Under the pieces are notes generated by a model, which searched no databases, was not told the DNA's origin, and saw only the letters and a program-made list of their open reading frames with translations. 64,000 bases of DNA, from positions 1-64,000 of the forward strand of contig NZ_LZZW01000033.1 of assembly GCF_014170375.1 (NCBI RefSeq), written 5' to 3'. Shown here piece by piece: positions 8,224 to 16,867 of this stretch. The stretch comes from Variovorax sp. UMC13 (GTDB lineage Bacteria; Pseudomonadota; Gammaproteobacteria; Burkholderiales; Burkholderiaceae_C). Numbering within the stretch: the stretch's first letter is position 1; every line of letters begins with the position of its first letter. A program made the translations under genes and the position numbers.

Positions 8224-9099
8224 TCAGGCGAGAGTGGCGGTAGCTTCCATGCACAGGACGCCGGAAGCCTTGCGCGCCCACAAGCGCACTCCGAGGCCGT
8301 CGGACTGCGGTTCGGCGCAGGCGGCGAAGCGCTCGGTGTGCACGATCGGGCTCAGCGCGCGGAATTCGAAGCTGCGGATGACCGCATCGGGCCGGTGTGC
8401 TGCCAGCCGGTCGCGCAGGTGGTCGAGCAGCAGCGTGGCGATCAATGGGCCGTGCACCACCAGTCCCGCATAGCCTTCGACCTGCGTCACGTAAAGCTGG
8501 TCATAGTGGATGCGGTGGCCGTTAAAGGTCAGCGCCGAATAGCGGAACAGCAGCACCTCGTCGGGCACCACCTCGCGTACCCACACCGGGTCGGGCGATG
8601 CCTGCGCAGGCACTGGCGCAGGCGTTTCGGGCACTGGCGCTTCACGGTAGACGATATCGTGCACGTCGGTCACGGCCAAGCCACCGGCACCGCTCAGTTC
8701 GTGCTGCACCTTGACGAACACCAGCGTGCCGGTGCGGCCGGTGCGCACTTTGACCTCGGCGATGCGCGACACGCGCGTGACGGTCTCGCCGATCCGCAAC
8801 GGCTGGTGGAACTGCAATTGGCTGCCGGCCCACATGCGCCGCGGCAGCGGGACCGGTGGCAGGAAGCCGCCGCGCCGCGCGTGGCCGTCGGTGCCGATGT
8901 CACGGCGCCGCGTTTGCGGCAGGAAATAGAGCCAGTGCCAGGGCGGTGGCAACTCGTCCCCGTCGACTGGCAGCGGATCGTCGCGGTCCAGCGTGGCGGA
9001 CAAGGCCGCCACGGGTGCAGCCGTGACGACGTCGGTGTGCGTCTCGCTGCGGCCGATCCATTCGGTCAGCCGATGCATGTCGGTGTCTTTGCTGTGCAT
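8224..9099 (-). CDS. Mesaconyl-C4-CoA / itaconyl-CoA hydratase-like MaoC protein
   Basis: This 291-residue double-hotdog protein has the N-terminal FAS1-like dehydratase half (WHWLYFLPQTRRRDIGTDGHARRGG, PLPRRMWAGSQLQF) and the C-terminal half with SALTFNGHRIHYDQ, the hydratase motif carrying the catalytic His/Asp region, and VVHGPLIATLLLDHL. Relatives include mesaconyl-C4-CoA hydratase of the 3-hydroxypropionate cycle, 3-methylfumaryl-CoA hydratase and itaconyl-CoA hydratase. With the lyase and CoA-transferase of the same operon it would produce the hydroxyacyl-CoA that the lyase cleaves. The start could instead be the in-frame ATG at 9078. Confidence 0.82.
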   Translation of the reverse strand: MHSKDTDMHRLTEWIGRSETHTDVVTAAPVAALSATLDRDDPLPVDGDELPPPWHWLYFLPQTRRRDIGTDGHARRGGFLPPVPLPRRMWAGSQLQFHQPLRIGETVTRVSRIAEVKVRTGRTGTLVFVKVQHELSGAGGLAVTDVHDIVYREAPVPETPAPVPAQASPDPVWVREVVPDEVLLFRYSALTFNGHRIHYDQLYVTQVEGYAGLVVHGPLIATLLLDHLRDRLAAHRPDAVIRSFEFRALSPIVHTERFAACAEPQSDGLGVRLWARKASGVLCMEATATLA

Positions 9100-9130
9100 T
9101 CGATATGTCTCTGTGGGTTCAACCGCAGCG

Positions 9131-10731
9131 TCAGGAGACCGGTCGGTCGAAACTGTCGCCTAGCTCGCGCTTGACCACCTTTCCAGTCTCGCTGCGCGGC
9201 AGTTGCGCGATGAGCACGAGCGCGGCCAGCCGTTGCGACTTTCCCAGCCGGTGGTTGGCACATGCGCGCAACGCGGCCTCGTCGATGTCGTAGCCCTCGC
9301 CCCACTACGAAGGCGGCGGGCGTCTCGCCCGAGCGTGACGAAGGCACGTCGACGACGGCCATGTCATCCACGGCGGGGTGCTGCTGTAGCACTGCTTCGA
9401 GGTCGCTCGGGTAGAGGTTGAAGCCACCCGAAATGAGCATGGCCTTGCGCCGGCCGACCAGCACCACAAAACCGTCGGCGTCGAAGCGGCCGACATCGCC
9501 GGTGCAGATGAAGCACTTGCCTTCGGCGTCGAACCACTCGGCCCCGCGCGTCACGTCGGGTAGCCCGTGGTAGCCGCTCATCATCGTGGCAGAGTGTTCG
9601 ACCATTTCGCCGACCGTGTCCAAGGACAGCTCGAGCCCCTTCTCGTCGATCGGCCGGATGTCATTGCCGGCGCTGGGCCGCCCGATGGTTTGCAGCTCTT
9701 CCGGGAAACGATGCGCCTGCAGCTCGGTGCGCCCACCGCCTTCGGTCATGCCGCGGTACTCGGTCATCTCAACCGGCCAGCGGCGCAAGACCTCGGTCTC
9801 GAGCGCCGCGGCAAAGGTCGCTCCCGCACTGAACTTACGGTGCAGCGCCGACAGGTCGGTGTGCTCTAAATCGGGATGGTCCATCAGCCGGTGGAACTGC
9901 ACCAGCACCAGCAGGGACTGCGTGGCGCGATGCTGCGCGGCCAGTGCCAGGTAGCGCCCGACATCAAAGCGTGCCATCAGCACCAAGGTGCCGCCCAGGC
10001 CCAATGCGCCGAACAAACAGGTGAGCGTCAAATTCGAGTACAGCGGAATGGCCGGTAGCGTGACCGCATCAGGCCCGCAGCCGCCGACCGGCGCACGTTG
10101 CAATTGGGCACAACGCATGTGGGCCGATTGCAAGACGCCCTTGGACACGTCGATGCTCTTCAACGAATAGATGATGTTGACGGGCGCTTGCGGGGTAAGT
10201 GTTGCAGGCGTCGCCGCCTTGACACCGGCCAACCATGTCGACCACGGTATGCCCTGCGCGTCGCGGTCGTCGACCAGCACGCGGGTCAGCGTCGCGTCGA
10301 CGGGCCAGTGGGCGCCTATCTCGGCGTCGGTGCACAGCCGGCGCACGCCCGCATTCGCGGCCAGGCCGATGAGCTGTTCGACCGTGGCCGACGGCGGACG
10401 TGGCGCTACCACCACGCCCGCGCGCGTGGCGCCCAAGTTAGCCACGACATAGACCAGCGATGTGGCCGCGCGATTGCGATGCTGTCGCCCGGCCGCAGCC
10501 CGGCTCGTGCAGCGCCGCCGCCACCCGTTCGACCCGCCGGTCGAGCATGGCGTAATCGAGCACCAAGGCCCCGTGCTCGCCCTCCAGCACCAGCGCCGGA
10601 TGGTGCCGCGCAGCCGCGCTTGCAGTGCGCACCATATCGGGAATCAAGCCGAAGGCAGCGTCAGCGCCTGCCGCAACGGCGCGCGCCAGCCGGCAGCCGG
10701 CAGCCGGATCTGATGCGACACAGCCGCTCAT
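9131..10731 (-). pseudogene. Acyl-CoA synthetase (AMP-binding), frameshifted and P-loop-less
   Basis: Homology runs from the ATG at 10731 (MSGCVASDP), 1 nt after the thiolase stop, to the TGA at 9131, about 530 codons, but in broken frames. Two shifts occur between about 10440 and 10500: frame 1 ends HEP, frame 2 reads GLRPGDSIAIAR, frame 3 continues ATSLVYVVANLGATRAG. A further shift lies near 9298, after FVVGRG; beyond it the proper C-terminus GYDIDEAALRACANH ... SETGKVVKREL is in another frame. The phosphate-binding loop, normally YTSGTTGxxKG, reads YSLKSIDVSKG, so catalysis would fail even if the frames were repaired. The ADP-binding region (EYRGMTEGGG) and FICTGDVGRFDADGF remain. Confidence 0.75.
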
Positions 10732-10732
10732 C

Positions 10733-11926
10733 TCACAGCGCTTGTTCGAGGCCGAGGATCGCGGTGGCCTGACTCGACAGCGTGCCGCCGTTGCCATGCG
10801 CCAGCGCCGTCGTGACGCCGGCCACCTGGCGCGCGCCGCCCTCCCCGCGCAGCTGTCGCACTGCCTCGATGAGCGCGAAGATGCCATACATGCCGGGGTG
10901 CACGCAGGACAACCCGCCGCCGTTGGTGTTCACCGGCAGCCGGCCGCCGGGCGCGATGCCGCCGTTCTCGACGAAGGCACCGGCCTCACCCTTGTCGCAG
11001 AAGCCCAAGTCCTCGAGGAACAGCAACGTGTTGATGGTGAAGGCGTCATAGAGCTGCACGACGTCGATGTCCTTCGGCGCCAGCCCCGCCATGGCGAACG
11101 CATTCGCACCCGACTCCTGCGCGCAGGTAGTCGTGAGATCGTGCATGGCCGAAACCTGGCGGTTCCAGACTGCAGTGGCATTGCCCAGTACATAGACCGG
11201 CTTATTCGGAAGGTCGCGGGCGCGCTCGGCGCGCACCAGCACGTAAGCGCCGCCGCCGTCACTCACCAGGCAGCAGTCGCGCACGCTCAACGGGTCGCTC
11301 ACCATGCGGCTGGCTAAGACGTCTTCAATGTTCATCGGATCGCGCGCGAAGGCCTCCGGGTTGAGCGCGGCCCAGGCGCGTGCCGCCACCGCCACTTCCG
11401 CCAGATGACGACGCGTGGTGCCGTACTGGTGCATGTGGCGCGAGGCCACAAGCGCGTATGCCGACAGCGGCAGCATCGGGTCGTAGGCCATCTCGTAGGG
11501 CTGGGGGTCGAGGAATCGGCGCGACGCCACGACCTCGCGGCGGCCGAAAGTGGCGCTGCGCTGTGCGCTACCGTAGCAGACCAGCACCGCATTGCACTGG
11601 CCCGACTGCAGCGCCATCATGGCCGGCAGCAGATGCGCGATGAAGCTGCTGCCGCCCAGCATGGTGCCGTCAATGTAGCGCGGGCGCAGACCCAGGTATT
11701 CGATGGCCGGCATGGTCCACATGGTGGCGCTGGCACTGGCGGTACAGAAGCCGTCGATGTCGCTCATACGCAGCCCGGCGTCGGCCACGGCACGGTGCGC
11801 TGCCTGTGCCAGCAGTTCCATGTCGGTGAAACCGGGCGTCTCACCGCAACCGAAGGTGGCCACGCCTGCAATCGCGGCGCTACCGCGCAGGGCCCGCAAG
11901 CCCGGGGAAACCTGGACGTGGCTCAT
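10733..11926 (-). CDS. Thiolase / SCP-x-like acetyl-CoA acetyltransferase
   Basis: The 397-residue thiolase-fold protein is of the lipid-transfer (SCP2-thiolase-like) type. Landmarks are GVATFGCGETPGFTDMELLAQAAHRAVADAGL, the central VSDGGGAYVL, VQLYDAFTINTLLFLEDLGF and the C-terminal NTNGGGLSCVHPG. These proteins need a separate Zn-ribbon/OB-fold partner, and that gene (11923-12318) lies directly upstream with a 4-nt ATGA overlap, supporting a two-subunit enzyme. The classical active-site Cys is not obvious: ASASATMWTM occupies the usual nucleophile region, as in many members of this subgroup. It probably performs retro-Claisen cleavage or an aldolase-like step. Confidence 0.83.
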   Translation of the reverse strand: MSHVQVSPGLRALRGSAAIAGVATFGCGETPGFTDMELLAQAAHRAVADAGLRMSDIDGFCTASASATMWTMPAIEYLGLRPRYIDGTMLGGSSFIAHLLPAMMALQSGQCNAVLVCYGSAQRSATFGRREVVASRRFLDPQPYEMAYDPMLPLSAYALVASRHMHQYGTTRRHLAEVAVAARAWAALNPEAFARDPMNIEDVLASRMVSDPLSVRDCCLVSDGGGAYVLVRAERARDLPNKPVYVLGNATAVWNRQVSAMHDLTTTCAQESGANAFAMAGLAPKDIDVVQLYDAFTINTLLFLEDLGFCDKGEAGAFVENGGIAPGGRLPVNTNGGGLSCVHPGMYGIFALIEAVRQLRGEGGARQVAGVTTALAHGNGGTLSSQATAILGLEQAL

Positions 11927-12318
11927 GCGGCGTCTCCGGACGGATCGAACACCACCAGTCCGCGGCCGTCGGCAACCTGCACGCGCGCCTTCACGCGCAG
12001 CCCGATCTTCACCTCGGTCGGCGGGATGTTCTCGACGCGGCTCATCAGTCGTACACCTTCGTCGAGCTCGACGATCGACACGTTGTAGTCACCCCCAGCC
12101 TCGGGCTTACGACGCACCGTGGTGACGGCATACACCGTACCGGTACCGCGCGGCACAACCCATTCGGGCACGCTGCCGTCGAAGGGACTGAACTCGCGGG
12201 GGTAGTACACATGGCGGCCGTCGACGGTGCCGCGCTGGATCAGGAATCGACCCTGATCCAGCGCGGCCTGATGCCAGGCCTGCACGCCGGCGGCGGGCGC
12301 GGGGGTGGAGGAATTCAT
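11923..12318 (-). CDS. Zn-ribbon/OB-fold (DUF35-type) thiolase partner
   Basis: This 131-residue protein begins at the ATG at 12318, preceded by GGAGG-like bases. The OB-fold portion includes GTGTVYAVTTVRR, VSIVELDEGVRLMSRVENI and IGLRVKARVQV. The rubredoxin-like Zn knuckle seen in relatives is weak: no clear CxxC pair is present, with YPREFSPFDGS in its place. Partners of SCP-x-like thiolases form hetero-oligomers that position the CoA thioester. The gene overlaps the thiolase start by 4 nt, so translation is likely coupled. Confidence 0.8.
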   Translation of the reverse strand: MNSSTPAPAAGVQAWHQAALDQGRFLIQRGTVDGRHVYYPREFSPFDGSVPEWVVPRGTGTVYAVTTVRRKPEAGGDYNVSIVELDEGVRLMSRVENIPPTEVKIGLRVKARVQVADGRGLVVFDPSGDAA

Positions 12319-12364
12319 GGTGAAGCGGGTCTCAGTTGAAAGAAGAAGGACTCGGGGGCGCTGC

Positions 12365-13549
12365 TCAGACAGCGCCTTCGGCGTGCAACGCAGCGATCTC
12401 TTCGCCGTCGAAGCCCAGTTCAACCAACAGCGCATCGGTGTGCTCGCCGATCGCCGGGACCGGATCCATGCGTGCCGCGAAGGCGCTGTTCGTGGCCGGA
12501 GGGCGCAGCGCGGGCACCGGACCCGCGGGCGTGTGCACCTCGGTCCAGCGCCCCCGCGCCTTCAGCTGCGGGTGCAGCCACAGGTCGGCCGCAGCGTTGA
12601 CACGCGACTGCGCGATCTGCGCGCGTGCAAGCCGGGTTTCTACCTCGGTAGTGTCGAGCGACGCGAACACTTCGGCGATCCGTGCGTTTAGGGCCTCGCG
12701 GTTGTGCGATCGCAGCGTGTTGGTGATGAAACGCGGGTCCTCGGCCAACGCGGCATCCAGCAGCACCTCGGCGCAGAAGCGGTGCCACTCGCGCTCGTTC
12801 TGCACGCCCAGCATCAAGGTCTGCCCGTCGCCCACGCGCGTCGGGCCGTAAGGCGCGATGCTAGGGTGGGCGCCGCCGGTGCGCGCGGCGGCCGGCTGGC
12901 CGTCGAACGTGTAGTACATGGGGTTTCCCATCCACTCAGCAAGCGACTCGAACATCGCCACATCGATGTGCGAGCCCTGGTCGGTACGGGCGCGCAGCAG
13001 CAATGCCGACAGGACGCTGGAATAGGCGTACATACCCGCGCTCACATCGGCGGCCGAGAAGCCGGCACGCGCCATCGCGTCGCCGTTGCCGGTGGCCGAC
13101 AGCAGTCCGGCCTCGGCCTGCACCATCAGGTCGTACGCCTTCTTGTCGCGGTAGGGGCCGTCAGCGCCGTAGCCCGAGATGTCGCACACGATCAGGCGTG
13201 GATGCGTGGCCTGCAGGGTTTCGAACGACATGCCCAGCCGCGCGGCCGCGCCCGGTGCCAGGTTCTGCACGACCACATCGGTGCGGGCCAGCAGCCGTTC
13301 GAGGATAGTCCGCGCACGGGGGTGCTTGATATCGAACGCCAGGCTTTCCTTGGATCGGTTGGCCCAGACGAAGTATGAAGACTGGCCCCTGACGCGCTGG
13401 TCGTAGTGGCGCGCGAAGTCGCCCACACCCGGTCGCTCGATCTTGATCACGCGCGCGCCCTGGTCGGCCAGGTGGCGCGTGCAGAGCGGCGCGGCCACGG
13501 CGTGTTCGAGTGCGAGCACGATGACGCCGTCGAGGGGGCGCAAGGGCAT
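12365..13549 (-). CDS. CaiB/BaiF (family III) CoA-transferase, itaconate/mesaconate type candidate
   Basis: The protein has 394 residues from the ATG at 13549 and is the first gene of operon A. Family III signatures are DGVIVLALEHAVAAPLCTRHLADQGARVIKIE, GDFARHYD, WANRSKESLAFDIKHP, VVVQNLAPGAAARLG and CDISGYGADGPYRDKKAYDLMVQAEAG, which contains the catalytic Asp (AYD). The short N-terminus and the NRSKESL pattern are those I associate with succinyl-CoA:mesaconate and itaconate CoA-transferases. It would activate the imported acid by CoA transfer from succinyl-CoA, matching an operon whose AMP-forming ligase is broken. It is transcribed away from the LysR gene, 149 bp apart. Confidence 0.83.
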   Translation of the reverse strand: MPLRPLDGVIVLALEHAVAAPLCTRHLADQGARVIKIERPGVGDFARHYDQRVRGQSSYFVWANRSKESLAFDIKHPRARTILERLLARTDVVVQNLAPGAAARLGMSFETLQATHPRLIVCDISGYGADGPYRDKKAYDLMVQAEAGLLSATGNGDAMARAGFSAADVSAGMYAYSSVLSALLLRARTDQGSHIDVAMFESLAEWMGNPMYYTFDGQPAAARTGGAHPSIAPYGPTRVGDGQTLMLGVQNEREWHRFCAEVLLDAALAEDPRFITNTLRSHNREALNARIAEVFASLDTTEVETRLARAQIAQSRVNAAADLWLHPQLKARGRWTEVHTPAGPVPALRPPATNSAFAARMDPVPAIGEHTDALLVELGFDGEEIAALHAEGAV

Positions 13550-13607
13550 GTAAGTCTCCGGTTCTCTGGGTGGATGGCCGTCATCGTGCCGGCGCGGTGG
13601 GCGCGGC

Positions 13608-13637
13608 GCAATTCGCAATTGCTGAAGGGGGTGTTCG
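13608..13637. promoter_or_regulatory. 30-bp conserved element with 15-bp palindrome in the CaiB/LysR divergent promoter
   Basis: The intergenic region between the divergent CoA-transferase (13549) and LysR gene (13699) holds the palindrome GCAATT-CGC-AATTGC (13608-13622) followed by CTGAAGGGGGTGTTCG. The whole 30-bp block recurs with no mismatch, inverted, at 39945-39974. Its place and symmetry suit an operator for the divergent LysR protein. That function is inference; the exact repetition is seen. Confidence 0.55.
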
Positions 13638-13698
13638 GAATCGGCATGACACCTCGCATGGCCGCAGAATGCACGTACTTCCGGCCACGCCTGCATCC

Positions 13699-14604
13699 AT
13701 GCACTTCGACCTCTTTGACCTGCGCCTCTTCGTCTTCGTCGCGGAAGCATCCAGCCTGCGGCGCGGCGCCGAGCGGGCCTGCATATCTCTCGCTGCGGCC
13801 AGTGCGCGCATCAGGCAGCTCGAAGACGGCATCGGCAGCCAGCTGCTGTATCGCCACCCCCAGGGCGTAGCGCTCAGCCCCGCCGGAGAAGCATTGCTGC
13901 ACCGCGCCCGGCTGGTATTGCAGCAAATTGACCACCTCAAGTGCGACCTGCGCGAGTACGGCGCGGGCATCAAGGGGCATGTGCGCATCCTCGCCAACAC
14001 TACAGCGATCAGCAGCGCGTTGCCAGCCGCACTGGCGAGCTTCCTGGCTCGCCACCCTGATGTCGACATCCATCTGCGCGAACGCCTGAGCCAGCAGATC
14101 GTGATGGACATCCACGAGGCACGCGCCGACATCGGCATCGTGGCCGGCGACGTCGACACCCAGGGGCTGGACGTGTACGACTTCACAGGCGAAGACCTGG
14201 TGGTGGCCGTACCGCAGGGCCACGCTTTGGCGGCGCGGGCCAGGGTGAGTTTTACTGAAACGCTCGACGAGCACCATATCTCGCTCGCTGAGGAAAGCGC
14301 GCTTGCGAGCTTTCTTCCACCACTGGCCAAGGCCATCGGGCGCAGCCTGGAGTTCCGCATACAAGTAAGCAGCTTCGAGTCGATTTGCCAGCTGGTGGCC
14401 GCAGGCGTCGGCATCGGCATCATTCCGCGCTCGTCGGCGCAGCGGCATGCGCGAACCATGAAGCTGAAGGTGGTTGCCCTCAGTGATCTCTGGGCACGGC
14501 GCGAAAGCAAGGTCGTGAGCCGAGCAAACGCGACCATGCCCAAGCTCGCAACTGATCTCATTGCCCACCTGGCCAACTTCAACTTCGAAGAACGGCTCTT
14601 GTAG
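13699..14604 (+). CDS. LysR-family transcriptional regulator
   Basis: The protein has 301 residues from the ATG at 13699 (MHFDLFDLRLFVFVAE); the longer upstream frame crosses the operator region. The winged HTH is at residues 1-62 (SLRRGAERACISLAAASARIRQLEDGIGSQLLYRH, then GVALSPAGEALLHRAR). The effector domain begins near GHVRILANTTAISSALPAAL and ends with GVGIGIIPRSSAQRHA. It is divergent from operon A and just upstream of three Bug receptor genes. As with other LysR proteins next to catabolic genes, it probably senses the growth substrate and controls both directions. Confidence 0.88.
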   Translation: MHFDLFDLRLFVFVAEASSLRRGAERACISLAAASARIRQLEDGIGSQLLYRHPQGVALSPAGEALLHRARLVLQQIDHLKCDLREYGAGIKGHVRILANTTAISSALPAALASFLARHPDVDIHLRERLSQQIVMDIHEARADIGIVAGDVDTQGLDVYDFTGEDLVVAVPQGHALAARARVSFTETLDEHHISLAEESALASFLPPLAKAIGRSLEFRIQVSSFESICQLVAAGVGIGIIPRSSAQRHARTMKLKVVALSDLWARRESKVVSRANATMPKLATDLIAHLANFNFEERLL

Positions 14605-14764
14605 GGCATCGGCGCGCTTGCGGGTTAACACCCGGTACACGCGCGTTTGTCACTTTCTGCCAATGACCGCAAACGCTGCGGCCATGGTGCGTGCGGTTCT
14701 TGCGGCACAAACTGCCCGGCGGCGCGTCATGCGCCGCCTCTCAGAAAAGCAGGAGACAAACAAC

Positions 14765-15751
14765 ATGACTCAACGTGCCATTTCACGTCGCACCTTCGTG
14801 GCGGCCACGGGGGCGATAGGCCTCGGCGGCACCCACGCCATGGCGCAGGGGCCGGCCGATGCCTACCCCTCGCAGCTCATCCGCATGGTGGTGCCCTATC
14901 CGGCGGGCGGCGCCACCGACATTCTCGGTCGCATGATGGCTGTCAAGCTCGCGCAAGCGTGGGGACAGACGGTCATCGTCGACAACAGGCCGGGCGCATC
15001 GGGCACCATCGGCAACGACGTGGTGGCCAAGGCCACGCCCGACGGCTATACGGTACTGTTGGCGATCACCGCCATCGTCCAGGTGCCGGCGCTGATGCCG
15101 AAGCTGCCGTACGACGTGCTCAAGGACCTGCAACCGACGGCGCTGGTGGCCAGCACCAATTCGGTCCTGGTCGTGCCGAAAAGCACGCCCGCCAGAACGC
15201 TCCAAGAATTCGTTACGCTGGTGAAGGCATCGCCCGGCAAGTACAACTACGGCTCGTATGGCGTGGGCACGTCCTCGCACATCCAAGGATCGCTGCTGAA
15301 CATGCAAGCCGGGCTCGACCTGGTCCACGTGCCCTACAAGGGCGCGGCGCCGCTGCTGCAGGACCTGCGCGGTAGCCAGCTCTCGGCAGCGCTGATCGAC
15401 ATGGCCACCGTGCGCCCGCACCTCGATTCGCTGACGGCGTTAGCCGTCACGGGCACGCAGCGAAACAAGCTGCTGCCCGACGTGCCGACCTTCGCGGAAC
15501 TGAAGTTTCATTCGTTTGAGCCCGTGGGATGGTTCGGCCTGTTCTTGCCGGCGGGGGTGCCCCCACCCATCGCGAGGAAGTTGTCTGACGAGAGCAACCG
15601 CATCTTGCACATGCCCGATGTGATCGAGAAGATCGAGGGCCTGGGCATGGCACCGGGCGGCGTCGCCACCGACAAATTCGAGCGTACCGTGCGAGACGAC
15701 GCGGCGGTGTACGCCAAGATCATCCGCGACGCCAACATCCGGCTCGATTGA
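14765..15751 (+). CDS. Bug/TctC-family periplasmic solute-binding receptor 1
   Basis: The protein has 328 residues; the ATG at 14765 follows AGGAGACAAACAAC, and the N-terminus MTQRAISRRTFVAATG... MAQG is a Tat-like (RRTF) signal peptide. Bug hallmarks are YPSQLIRMVVPYPAGGATDILGRMMAVKL, VDNRPGASGTIGNDVVAKATPDGYT and HVPYKGAAPLLQDL. Such receptors bind carboxylic acids for tripartite tricarboxylate transporters. No TctA/TctB membrane genes occur anywhere in this window, so it is an orphan receptor. The catabolic context suggests it binds the operon A substrate. Confidence 0.9.
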   Translation: MTQRAISRRTFVAATGAIGLGGTHAMAQGPADAYPSQLIRMVVPYPAGGATDILGRMMAVKLAQAWGQTVIVDNRPGASGTIGNDVVAKATPDGYTVLLAITAIVQVPALMPKLPYDVLKDLQPTALVASTNSVLVVPKSTPARTLQEFVTLVKASPGKYNYGSYGVGTSSHIQGSLLNMQAGLDLVHVPYKGAAPLLQDLRGSQLSAALIDMATVRPHLDSLTALAVTGTQRNKLLPDVPTFAELKFHSFEPVGWFGLFLPAGVPPPIARKLSDESNRILHMPDVIEKIEGLGMAPGGVATDKFERTVRDDAAVYAKIIRDANIRLD

Positions 15752-15840
15752 CTCGCTTCGACAACGCCGCCGCATCGCCCTTTCTCAGCGAAGCCCATGC
15801 CGCACATCGACGGCACCGATAGAAAAACTAGGAGACAGAC

Positions 15841-16860
15841 ATGAGCCATCCCACCCTTTCCTGCTCGCCGGCAAGCGCCGCGGCGGCCACCACCCTCTCG
15901 CGCCGTAACCTGCTGCGTAACACCGGCCTGCTCGGCGCAGCCGTTGCGGCCGCGCCCTTCGTACGCGCTTCGTCGTTTCCGACCAAACCCATCATGTTGA
16001 TCGTGCCCTTCCCGCCCGGCGGCATGATGGACGCAGTGCTGCGATCGCTGGCCGAAGCTGCAGCGCGCGACCTCGGACAGCCCGTGGTGCTGATGCACCG
16101 CGCGGGTGCAGGCGGGGTGACCGGCGTAGCCGGCCTCACCACGATGGGCGACGCCGACGGCTACACGCTGGGCGTGATGCACAACTCGGTGATCCGCTGG
16201 CCACATATGACAAAGGTTGATTGGGACCCACGCACCGACTTCACCTACGTGATGGGTCTGGCTAACCTCACCACCGGCATCGCGGTGGCTGCCGACGCGC
16301 CATGGAAGAGCTTGGCCGAACTACTGGCGGATGCCAAAGCACGCCCAGGTGCGATTAGTTGGGGCAACATCGGCGCAATCAGCGCCAACCGCATCTATGG
16401 CGAGCGGCTGGGACGAGCAGCCGGCGCCAAATTCAACTTTATCCCGTTCAAGGGCGGCAGCGAACAACTCACTGCGGTGGTCGGCCGTCACCTCGACGTG
16501 TATGGCGACCCTGGCTTCGGAGCCATGGCGCTGGGCGGCAAGATCCGGCTGCTGGCCACCTTCACCGAGCAACGCCTGCCGCGCTGGCCACAGGTACCCA
16601 CTGTGCGTGAGGCGGGCTACGACCTGGTGGTGCAATCCCCCTTCGGGCTGGTGGCGCCCCGGAAGATGCCGCCTGGCGTGCTCGAACGGCTGCAGTCGGC
16701 CTTCATGAAGGCGGCCAGCGATCCCAACTACATCCGCACTCGCAACGATTTCGACCTGGAGCCCTGGGTGGTCGATTCGAACACTTACCGCCAGTACGCG
16801 GTGAAACAATTCACACAAGAGAAGGTGATGCTCGATGAGATCGGCTTCAAGCCCGAATGA
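15841..16860 (+). CDS. Bug/TctC-family periplasmic solute-binding receptor 2
   Basis: The protein has 339 residues from the ATG at 15841, after AGGAGACAGAC. The N-terminus has a Tat-type signal (LSRRNLLRNTGLLGAAVAAAPFVRA). The core motifs are FPTKPIMLIVPFPPGGMMDAVLRSL, MHRAGAGGVTGVAGLTTMGDADGYTLG and FNFIPFKGGSEQLTAVVG. It diverges from the neighbours at the usual DN/ENRPGA site (here HRAGAGG), suggesting a different ligand. It lies 89 bp after receptor 1 and 7 bp before receptor 3, in one transcription unit. Confidence 0.88.
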   Translation: MSHPTLSCSPASAAAATTLSRRNLLRNTGLLGAAVAAAPFVRASSFPTKPIMLIVPFPPGGMMDAVLRSLAEAAARDLGQPVVLMHRAGAGGVTGVAGLTTMGDADGYTLGVMHNSVIRWPHMTKVDWDPRTDFTYVMGLANLTTGIAVAADAPWKSLAELLADAKARPGAISWGNIGAISANRIYGERLGRAAGAKFNFIPFKGGSEQLTAVVGRHLDVYGDPGFGAMALGGKIRLLATFTEQRLPRWPQVPTVREAGYDLVVQSPFGLVAPRKMPPGVLERLQSAFMKAASDPNYIRTRNDFDLEPWVVDSNTYRQYAVKQFTQEKVMLDEIGFKPE

Positions 16861-16867
16861 GCGGGCC

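Noticed and set aside
14621-14634. CGGGT-TAAC-ACCCG hairpin after the LysR gene as a terminator
   Set aside because: The stem is only 5 bp and no T-run follows; the evidence is too weak.
13447-14640. 397-codon minus-strand frame across the LysR gene
   Set aside because: It is antisense to a complete LysR protein with a clear HTH; composition is not protein-like.
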